DNA from: Candidatus Giovannonibacteria bacterium RIFCSPHIGHO2_02_43_16
GTDB taxonomy: Bacteria; Patescibacteriota; Minisyncoccia; JACPKW01; UBA11713
Length of the DNA stretch: 9,777 bases
NCBI GenBank assembly: GCA_001778545.1
Contig: MFHJ01000001.1
Span: 1 to 9,777, forward strand
Direction of reading: 5' to 3'
The notes under the pieces were generated by a model that searched no databases, had not been told where the DNA came from, and worked only from the letters and a program-made list of their open reading frames with translations. The position numbers and the translations under genes were made by a program. Positions within the stretch are counted from its first letter, which is position 1, and the number at the start of each line of letters is the position of its first letter. Positions 4,286-9,777 of the stretch are shown here, piece after piece.

Positions 4286-6151
4286 TTATATTATTGACTC
4301 AGGATCTACGCTAACTTGCCATATTCCAGAGAGATTTTCAAGAAGTGGCTGAAGTTTATCGTCTCGCCGCCAGCCGTTTGGCATTTTAAGCAATATATTC
4401 CGGCGGTAGAGTCCATTGATCTTTTCATGAAACGCAGGGAAGGATATCGGGTTATAATCTTTTAAAACTGATAGCGCTTTTTCTCCCTCCTTCTTCAGCG
4501 AGCCTAAATCCTTGCTTCCATATGAAAGCTTTATGACTGCCGCGAATGGCGGATAGCCGAAGTTTTTTCGCGCTTCGATTTCATCTTGGTAGAATCCTGA
4601 AATATTTCCAGAAACAGCGTCTTTGATAAGTTTATTATCGTTGAGCCGAGTCTGGAGAATGAATTTTTTTTTCGCGCGTTGTTTAAGCTCAATTATAAGG
4701 CGGAATATAGTTTCATTGATGCGGAAATCGGGGATGGTAAAAAGATTGTCGATGGAAATAACGGCAACGAGGTCAAAAGATGTCTCTGGATGTGAAAAAA
4801 TTGCTTCAGTTCCGATGACAACTTTTTCAGAATTATGAGCGGTCCGACCTCTGGGCACTTCGAGGTCGGACCGCTGGCACTCGAACTCTGCTTTCGGAAA
4901 AAGTTTTGAAAATTCTTCCGCGACTTTTTCTATCCCCAATCCGTAGTCTTTAAGTCTCCATGATCCGCAGGATTGGCAGGAGGTCGGCACTTCTTGTACT
5001 TTAAAGCAATGGTGGCAGATAAATTTTCTCGCATCTCGAATTTTATGCAGTACAAGAGGCACCGAACAATTGGAGCATAGTTGGGGGCGGGAACAATCTT
5101 GGCATATAGTGAAGGAGCTATATCCTTTGCGGTTTGCGAATAAAAGAATTTTCTCGCCTCGGCGCAGACTATCTTTGATTTCACGCGAGAGATCATCTGA
5201 AATCCAGAAAAAATTTTCTGTCTTGAGCATCTCGATTATCTTAGTTTCGACAGAATCCCGTATTCTGCCAGAAATGGTATTTTTTGCTTCGATAAGGCCC
5301 ATCTCTGCTTTATATATTGTTTCAATTCTTAAAACTTGATCAGAGAAGAATAGTTTTAATTTTTTCTCTTCTGATACGATTTCGGCGACGCGTCTGAAAT
5401 CAAGCGAGAAAAATCCGCGATCCCTCCAGAGGCGCGAACTTTCCTCATCGATTACTAAAGTTTCAAGATCCGGACGATCAAGAAATAAAACTTGTGGGGT
5501 CCCAATAATCAAAATCGGATGCGCTTCTCTAAGAGCTTTATCGTACTCAAGTAAATACTTTTTTGCCGCAAGTTCAGAGGAGAAGCAAAAAATATAATCA
5601 TCAATGCCGCGCCCCAAAAGGTTTTTCAATTTTTCAATATTGTCGATTCTCGGAGTTATTACCATCAGGCTTTTTTTTCTCGCGAAGTGTTCCCGGATAA
5701 TTCCTCGGAAATAATCGACCCGATCTTCGAATGAACCTTTTAACGCGTATTTGCAGTGTTCTCGGAGGTGTTTCCGAAGTCCGACTTCGGTAAGTTTACC
5801 GAAGTCGGACTTCGGATTTGCAAGTATTGCTTTTGGCAGAATGGAAGATAGGATGGCGTGCGAAGGAATTAAGAGGGTCCTCGAAAGTTTCTCGAGTATT
5901 TTAAACCAGTCATCCGAGAAAAATTTTTCGCAGATAACCGCTTTTATTGGCTTCAGTTTAAACCCGCTTTTCTTGAGCGCCACCTTTTCGTCCGATACAT
6001 CCGCGACTTTTCCCACAATCGCGGAAGTCTCCTTATTCCGGAGGCTGATTTTAACAAGGTCCCCGCGCGAAACCGGTTTTATGCTAAAATAAGAGAGCGT
6101 TCCTGACGCGAAAATACCGCGCGTTATGGGAATTACTTCTAAAACTTTCAT
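4286..6151 (-). CDS. priA: PriA-family primosomal protein N' with degenerate ATPase motifs
   Basis: PriA normally recognises stalled forks and reloads the replicative helicase. The zinc-binding region is complete, with eight cysteines at about residues 350, 353, 359, 362, 379, 382, 392 and 395 (CQDC, CSNC, CHHC, CQSC), and LLFANRKGYSSF before it and YGLGIEKV after it match PriA. The C-terminal domain has NFGYPPFAAVIKL. The helicase motifs are eroded: the Walker A position reads KGSFEDR (about 138-144) without the GxGKT Lys, the DEEH box is DEES (235-238), the GSATP motif is FSDQV, and the QxxGRAGR arginine motif is ELKQRAKKKF. Its 621 residues compare with about 730 in E. coli. Two palindromes are translated in frame at residues 112-126 and 426-438. 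It is first in priA-def-fmt and divergent from murC. Family membership is confident; activity as a helicase is doubtful. Confidence 0.88.
   Translation of the reverse strand: MKVLEVIPITRGIFASGTLSYFSIKPVSRGDLVKISLRNKETSAIVGKVADVSDEKVALKKSGFKLKPIKAVICEKFFSDDWFKILEKLSRTLLIPSHAILSSILPKAILANPKSDFGKLTEVGLRKHLREHCKYALKGSFEDRVDYFRGIIREHFARKKSLMVITPRIDNIEKLKNLLGRGIDDYIFCFSSELAAKKYLLEYDKALREAHPILIIGTPQVLFLDRPDLETLVIDEESSRLWRDRGFFSLDFRRVAEIVSEEKKLKLFFSDQVLRIETIYKAEMGLIEAKNTISGRIRDSVETKIIEMLKTENFFWISDDLSREIKDSLRRGEKILLFANRKGYSSFTICQDCSRPQLCSNCSVPLVLHKIRDARKFICHHCFKVQEVPTSCQSCGSWRLKDYGLGIEKVAEEFSKLFPKAEFECQRSDLEVPRGRTAHNSEKVVIGTEAIFSHPETSFDLVAVISIDNLFTIPDFRINETIFRLIIELKQRAKKKFILQTRLNDNKLIKDAVSGNISGFYQDEIEARKNFGYPPFAAVIKLSYGSKDLGSLKKEGEKALSVLKDYNPISFPAFHEKINGLYRRNILLKMPNGWRRDDKLQPLLENLSGIWQVSVDPESII
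4838..4875. repeat. Palindrome inside priA, GTCCGAC family
   Basis: AGCGGTCCGACCTC (4838-4851) and GAGGTCGGACCGCT (4862-4875) are perfect 14-base arms around a 10-base loop. It is read in frame in PriA as residues 426-438 (QRSDLEVPRGRTA), between FPKAEFEC and HNSEKVVIGTEA, a variable linker before the IGTE strand. The core GGTCCGAC is shared with the palindrome at 5773-5816. Confidence 0.95.
5773..5816. repeat. Nested 44-bp palindrome inside priA, GTCCGAC family
   Basis: Arms 5773-5793 and 5796-5816 pair over 21 bases around only GT. Each arm contains a smaller palindrome (CCGAAGTCCGACTTCGG), so it could fold as one long or two short hairpins. It is read in frame as PriA residues 112-127 (about NPKSDFGKLTEVGLRK), between the DNA-binding part and the helicase-like domain. 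Confidence 0.96.
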
Positions 6152-6164
6152 AAAATTAGTATAG
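6151..6164. promoter_or_regulatory. Minimal divergent promoter region between priA and murC
   Basis: Only 13 bases (6152-6164) separate the two start codons. On the minus strand TATACT (6163-6158) is followed by 6 bases and the priA ATG. On the plus strand TAAAAT (6151-6156) is followed by 8 bases and the murC ATG. Both would place transcription starts at or next to the start codon, so the two -10 boxes lie almost back to back and the -35 regions would fall inside the opposite gene. I see no convincing -35 boxes and no Shine-Dalgarno for either gene. Confidence 0.45.
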
Positions 6165-7415
6165 ATGAATTGGCTGAATAAAAAAATTCATTGCGTTGGG
6201 ATCAAGGGGTCTGGACTTTCTGGGCTTGCGATATTGCTTAAAAACGAAGGGGCTATAATTTCTGGTTCGGATACTGAAGAAGCATTCCCATCGGAAGATG
6301 AATTGAAAAAAAACGGCATTGAGATAGAAATCTTTTCCGAGAAAAATATTACAGAGGATATTGATTTGGTAATTTATTCTGGCGCCTGGAAAGATCATTT
6401 TGAAATGGAAAATGCCCGAAGGCTGGGAATTGAAGAATTAAGCTACGGCGAAGCGCTTGGAGAATTCGCCAAGGGCAAAAAAACGATTGTAATTACGGGA
6501 ACGCACGGGAAAACGACAACCACTGCGCTTTTAGGCCAGATTTTTGAAGCGGGCGGACTTGACCCCTGCGTCTTAACCGGCGATATGGTGAAAGCGTGGG
6601 AAAGTTCGGTGCGCCTGCCTACCGGACAGGCAGGCGGAGGAAAAGGAGATTACTTCATAGTCGAGGGAGACGAATATCAGGAAAAATTTAAATATTTCTC
6701 GCCAGTCGGAATTATCATCCCGTCGCTAGATTACGATCACCCGGATTATTTTAAAGATAAAGAGAGTTACCAGAAAGCGTTTACCGACTGGATTCGCGCG
6801 AATCCCCAAGCTATCGTTGTTACCGAGCCAGAAGAAGCTGATGAAAAAATTTTCTCAAAGGCGCGCTTTATTTTTCCCGGGGCTAACTACAAACGAAACG
6901 CGCTTCTCGCAATTCGCCTTTCGAGAATCTTTGGACTCGACGACGCGTCAATTATATCCGGCATTAATAATTTTAAGGGGGTTCGGCGGAGGCTTGATTA
7001 CTATTCGCTGGCGAGCGGAGATTTGATAATTATTTACGATTACGCGCATCACCCTGCCGAAATCAGATCCACGCTTAAAGCTTTGAGAGGCCAATACCCT
7101 GAACACAAGATCGTTGCTATTTTTCAACCTCACACATATACGAGAACAAAAGTTTTTTTAGGAGATTTTGCGCGGGCGTTCAGCGACGCCCAAGAAGTAT
7201 ATTTTGAAGAAATCTATGCCTCAGCGCGCGAAAAAAACGAGAGCATTAAGATAGAAGATCTAATTAACTTAGCGAAAGAATATCACCAAAATGCTTTTAA
7301 CTTTTCCGACTTCGATGCCAAAAAGTTTTTCGGAAAGCTTCTTTTTGTTTTCATGGGCGCGGGAGATATTTGGCGAGCGGCGGAAAAACTTTCCAAATCA
7401 CTAGTCAAGCGCTAA
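6165..7415 (+). CDS. murC: UDP-N-acetylmuramate--L-alanine ligase
   Basis: A cytoplasmic ATP-dependent Mur ligase that adds L-Ala to UDP-MurNAc in peptidoglycan synthesis. The N-terminal Rossmann domain has IHCVGIKGSGLSGLA (residues 8-22). The ATP-binding loop is GTHGKTTTT (112-120). The central domain has YFIVEGDE (about 163-170) and SLDYDHPDY. The C-terminal domain has KGVRRRLDYY, the DYAHHPAEI motif and AIFQPHTYTRT, typical of MurC. Its 416 residues are fewer than the usual 450-490, so the family-typical loops are trimmed. A palindrome is translated in frame at residues 150-158 (RLPTGQAGG), just before the central strand. It diverges from priA and its 3' end overlaps the end of the opposite-strand PEGA gene by 15 bases. 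Mpl, a related ligase, is the main alternative; the HHPAEI and PHTYTRT motifs favour MurC. Confidence 0.87.
   Translation: MNWLNKKIHCVGIKGSGLSGLAILLKNEGAIISGSDTEEAFPSEDELKKNGIEIEIFSEKNITEDIDLVIYSGAWKDHFEMENARRLGIEELSYGEALGEFAKGKKTIVITGTHGKTTTTALLGQIFEAGGLDPCVLTGDMVKAWESSVRLPTGQAGGGKGDYFIVEGDEYQEKFKYFSPVGIIIPSLDYDHPDYFKDKESYQKAFTDWIRANPQAIVVTEPEEADEKIFSKARFIFPGANYKRNALLAIRLSRIFGLDDASIISGINNFKGVRRRLDYYSLASGDLIIIYDYAHHPAEIRSTLKALRGQYPEHKIVAIFQPHTYTRTKVFLGDFARAFSDAQEVYFEEIYASAREKNESIKIEDLINLAKEYHQNAFNFSDFDAKKFFGKLLFVFMGAGDIWRAAEKLSKSLVKR
6612..6636. repeat. Palindrome inside murC, CTGCCTGCC family
   Basis: CGCCTGCCT (6612-6620) and AGGCAGGCG (6628-6636) pair perfectly over 9 bases around ACCGGAC. 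Translated in frame as RLPTGQAGG. It is related to the loopless palindrome at 1448-1467 in the LamG remnant. Confidence 0.93.
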
Positions 7416-8438
7416 TTTGATGGAAATTAGGTTTCCAGCGTCGAGGGCATATATGCTGTCAAGGCCGTATGGAATTTTGAATTCGGGTTCCCTTCCTTTA
7501 TATATGGAAAAAATATTTCTGCCGCCGCGCTTGTCGATTTCAAGCGCCCAAATTCCGTTACCATAAGCGGCGATGAGTGCGTCGCTTCTTCCGGGATAAA
7601 ATTCGAAATCCCTTATTTTTTTATCATGAATCAGTATTTCGCCGAGGTCGGAAAAATAATAGGGATAGATTGTATTTTCAAGCCACGACGCTTTTAATAT
7701 TCCCTCATTCTCTAGGTATTCAGCTCTGACAAATTTCCTGTCGTCTAAGCGGGCGTTGAGCGCTTCTTTTTCCACGTCATTTTTTGAAGGCAGCTCGTCT
7801 CCTAGGGGGATTATCGTTGCAGTTTTTGCGCCCAAGTCGAACGCGATTCTCCGAATCTTTCCATCGAGCGAGAGGACGACTCCGCGAGGCAGCCAGCGGA
7901 CGAGTTCGAAAGTATCATCGTATTTTACGAGCGGCCCAGTGTCTCTAATAAATTCGCCTTCGACAGGAAGGAACCAGCGAACGATTTTTTTCTCCCCTTT
8001 ATCCTCGCTGAATAGGAGCAAGGGATTATAAATTGAAGATTCAAGACCGAAGAAATTCCCCTGGGCAATAACTTTTGTGTTATCTTTTTCTGGTATCAAT
8101 AGGGCTTTGCTTTCTGTTACCAATTGGGAACGGACTTCGAGAGTTTTTTCCCACGATAGGTAATTTTTCTTTAGTACGGTTATTTTATAGCTGCCTGGGG
8201 AAAGATTATCGATAAAGGTTCCGCTCTGAAGAAGGTTTGTAGTCTTCATGAGCCTATCGTCTAGGAATATCTCGGATCCCGTTATATCAGATGTTACATA
8301 AAGCCCCCCTGTTTTTCTAAGCCGCCACGAGTCGTCAAATCTGTAGCCAAGGGAATACGCGATTACAACAGGCATCAAGGCGAAGAAAGCGATTATAGAA
8401 AACCAGAAAAGTATTTTGCGCTTTAGCGTTGTGAGCAT
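7401..8438 (-). CDS. PEGA-domain membrane-anchored protein
   Basis: A 345-residue protein with a short basic N-terminus (MLTTLKRK), one hydrophobic segment at about residues 9-29 (ILFWFSIIAFFALMPVVIAY) and the YSLGYRFD pattern right behind it. A PEGA-like beta domain follows at about 43-105: GGLYVTSDITGSEIFLDDRL, then LSPGSYKITVLKKNYLSWEKTLEV. The remaining 240 residues have repeated short strands with W and G, as in a beta-propeller-like fold, but no motif that I can name. The orientation suggests an inner-membrane anchor with the domains outside. PEGA domains are usually thought to bind surface or wall components. It sits among murC, murA and mreB, which fits an envelope role, but the function is unknown. 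The start is ATG 8438, 29 bases from the divergent murA start; the end overlaps murC by 15 bases. Confidence 0.82.
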   Translation of the reverse strand: MLTTLKRKILFWFSIIAFFALMPVVIAYSLGYRFDDSWRLRKTGGLYVTSDITGSEIFLDDRLMKTTNLLQSGTFIDNLSPGSYKITVLKKNYLSWEKTLEVRSQLVTESKALLIPEKDNTKVIAQGNFFGLESSIYNPLLLFSEDKGEKKIVRWFLPVEGEFIRDTGPLVKYDDTFELVRWLPRGVVLSLDGKIRRIAFDLGAKTATIIPLGDELPSKNDVEKEALNARLDDRKFVRAEYLENEGILKASWLENTIYPYYFSDLGEILIHDKKIRDFEFYPGRSDALIAAYGNGIWALEIDKRGGRNIFSIYKGREPEFKIPYGLDSIYALDAGNLISIKLALD

Positions 8439-8467
8439 TAATAAAATATTAACTCTTATGTTAGAGT
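8439..8467. promoter_or_regulatory. Short divergent promoter region between PEGA gene and murA
   Basis: The 29 bases are AT-rich. On the plus strand TATGTT (8457-8462) lies 5 bases before the murA ATG. On the minus strand TAATAT (8451-8446) lies 7 bases before the PEGA-gene ATG. Both give transcription starts near the start codon. No good -35 box or Shine-Dalgarno is visible, so this is a tentative call. Confidence 0.35.
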
Positions 8468-9736
8468 ATGGAAATGGCGGAGTTTGTTATAAATGGAGGT
8501 AGAAAATTGAAAGGGGAGATTAAGATTATGGGAGCGAAAAACTCAGCTCTGAAAATTTTACCCGCTTCTTTGCTTTTCTCTACGCCTGTAAAAATTAAGA
8601 ATATTCCTTTAATTGAGGATGTTTTCCGCATGAGAGATTTATTAACAGATATAGGAGCAAGTGTCAAAGAAATTGGAGAAAGATCTCTCGAGGTGCGGTT
8701 CGGCCGCGAAATTGGAAGTAATTTAAAAAAAGATATCGCTGAAAGATTTCGGGCTTCTATTGTTCTGGCAGGTCCGGTTTTGGCGAGAACCGGAAGAGTA
8801 TCTTTTCCGTTTCCCGGAGGATGCGTGATCGGCAAGAGGCCTATCGATATCTTTTTGGATGGATGGAAGAAAATGGGGGCAACGGTGCGCGAAAGCGGAA
8901 GCGGATTTGATATCGCCGCCAAGCGTCTTTCAGGAAAAGATTTCACCTTCAAAAATATAAGCGTGACTGGAACAGAGACTTTAATGCTATCCGCGGTCCT
9001 TGCTCATGGAAAAACAATATTAAGAAATGCCGCTCTTGAACCAGAGATTCCAAGTCTAGCTGAATTTCTTAATAAATCTGGCGCGAAAATTAAAGGAGCG
9101 GGCACATCAACAATTGAAATAATTGGAACAGGCGGGAAATTATTGAAAGCCCGCAGAGCGTTCGAAGTTATACCGGATAGAATCGAAACTGGGGATTTTC
9201 TGATTTTAGGAGCTATAATTGGAGATAATATCAAAGTCACAGATTGTAATCCGGAACATCTCACAACTCTTATTGCGATGCTAGAATCTTTGGGCGTAAA
9301 AATTAAAATGGGGAAAAACTGGGTTTCAGTTTCAAGACCGAAAATACTTTCAAGTTCTGATATTAAAACAAAAGAATATCCAGGTTTTGTTACTGATCTG
9401 CAGGCGCCATATACTGTTTTGATGACTCAAGCCCACGGAGAAAGCATAATCTTTGAAACTGTTTTCGATGGCAGGCTCAATTACATTGACGATCTTAACC
9501 GTATGGGCGCTAAGATCACGCCGCTGGACACGCACCGTGTTTTGGTTCATGGACCTACTTCGCTTCGCGGACGCGAGATCGAAAGCCCGGACTTAAGAGC
9601 GGGCCTTGCTTTTGTGATGGCCGCCTTGATTGCAAAAGGGGAGTCTATCGTTAAAAATATATATCAGATCGATAGAGGATACGAGAAAATAGAGGAGCGC
9701 TTGCAAAAAATAGGCGCGGATATTAAAAGGATATAA
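8468..9736 (+). CDS. murA: UDP-N-acetylglucosamine 1-carboxyvinyltransferase
   Basis: Catalyses the first committed step of peptidoglycan synthesis, transfer of enolpyruvate from PEP to UDP-GlcNAc, in the cytoplasm. The length of 422 residues is normal. Motifs in order: FVINGG at the N-terminus, GAKNSALKI with the substrate-binding Lys and Asn (residues 22-30), RASIVLAGP, the active-site loop PFPGGCVIGKRP with the PEP-binding Cys at residue 119, YPGFVTDLQAP with the catalytic Asp, and DLRAG near the end. The Cys (rather than Asp) form is the one normally sensitive to fosfomycin. The start may be ATG 8468 or ATG 8474 (MAEFVINGG); neither has a Shine-Dalgarno. The TAA shares its last base with the mreB ATG, so murA and mreB form an operon. 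Confidence 0.96.
   Translation: MEMAEFVINGGRKLKGEIKIMGAKNSALKILPASLLFSTPVKIKNIPLIEDVFRMRDLLTDIGASVKEIGERSLEVRFGREIGSNLKKDIAERFRASIVLAGPVLARTGRVSFPFPGGCVIGKRPIDIFLDGWKKMGATVRESGSGFDIAAKRLSGKDFTFKNISVTGTETLMLSAVLAHGKTILRNAALEPEIPSLAEFLNKSGAKIKGAGTSTIEIIGTGGKLLKARRAFEVIPDRIETGDFLILGAIIGDNIKVTDCNPEHLTTLIAMLESLGVKIKMGKNWVSVSRPKILSSSDIKTKEYPGFVTDLQAPYTVLMTQAHGESIIFETVFDGRLNYIDDLNRMGAKITPLDTHRVLVHGPTSLRGREIESPDLRAGLAFVMAALIAKGESIVKNIYQIDRGYEKIEERLQKIGADIKRI
9725..9730 (+). promoter_or_regulatory. Ribosome binding site of mreB
   Basis: AAAAGG lies 5 bases before the mreB ATG, inside the last codons of murA. It is one of the few plausible Shine-Dalgarno sequences in the window, and it belongs to an internal operon gene, unlike the apparently leaderless first genes. 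Confidence 0.55.
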
Positions 9737-9777
9737 TGGCATTATTCATAAGAAAACTTGGGATAGATTTGGGAACG
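9736..9777 (+). CDS. mreB: Rod-shape protein MreB, first 14 codons
   Basis: The frame from ATG 9736 reads MALFIRKLGIDLGT up to the window edge. LGIDLGT is the first phosphate-binding strand of the actin/Hsp70 fold and, after a short amphipathic start such as MALFIRK, is typical of MreB, the membrane-bound actin-like filament that positions wall synthesis. The ATG overlaps the murA stop (TAATG) and is preceded by AAAAGG, so the gene belongs to the murA operon. DnaK and FtsA share the phosphate-binding motif but begin differently; the context of murA also favours MreB. Only 14 residues are visible. Confidence 0.75.
   Translation, partial: MALFIRKLGIDLGT

Overview
The window looks like a fragment of a Candidate Phyla Radiation (Patescibacteria, probably Parcubacteria-like) chromosome. 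The reasons are a secreted LamG protein with the C-terminal pattern LIDDVRIYNRAL..EIQRLYNL, a small PEGA-domain membrane protein starting with the YSLGYRFD pattern, shortened or degenerate versions of housekeeping proteins (Fmt, PriA), very tight gene packing, and short GC-rich palindromes placed inside reading frames. TGA is used as a stop, so the code-25 lineages (Gracilibacteria and relatives) are unlikely. The lineage call is from pattern recognition only.

Left part (1-2922), accessory. A LamG-domain gene whose start lies off the window (or is broken by an exact 77-bp tandem duplication) is followed by three mobile or selfish modules: hicB-hicA, a RelE/ParE-type toxin with its antitoxin, and a RAYT/IS200-like HUH transposase. 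Between the modules sit two decayed copies of a LamG 3' end, each starting right behind the stop codon of the preceding toxin gene. The RAYT gene is bounded by imperfect terminal inverted repeats made of a GGACAC/GTGTCC palindrome, and one more copy of that palindrome lies inside the transposase gene itself.

Middle part (2930-6151, minus strand), housekeeping operon priA-def-fmt. It encodes a PriA-family protein that keeps its eight zinc-binding cysteines but has lost recognisable ATPase motifs, a peptide deformylase with all three motifs intact, and a methionyl-tRNA formyltransferase missing about 50 residues of its N-terminal domain. def and fmt overlap by ATGA. Def and Fmt act on the two ends of one process: formylation of initiator Met-tRNA and later removal of the formyl group.

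Right part (6165-9777), envelope. It holds murC (divergent from priA across only 13 bp), a PEGA-domain membrane protein on the opposite strand, then murA followed by the first 14 codons of mreB, which overlaps the murA stop. MurA and MurC make UDP-MurNAc-peptide precursors and MreB organises wall synthesis.

Two patterns run through the whole window. First, at least eight palindromic elements of three sequence families occur between and inside genes; four lie in open reading frames (RAYT, priA twice, murC) and are translated in frame, as Rickettsia palindromic elements are, and one has frameshifted a LamG remnant. Second, several genes have a -10-like hexamer 5 to 8 bases before the start codon and no Shine-Dalgarno sequence, suggesting leaderless transcripts.
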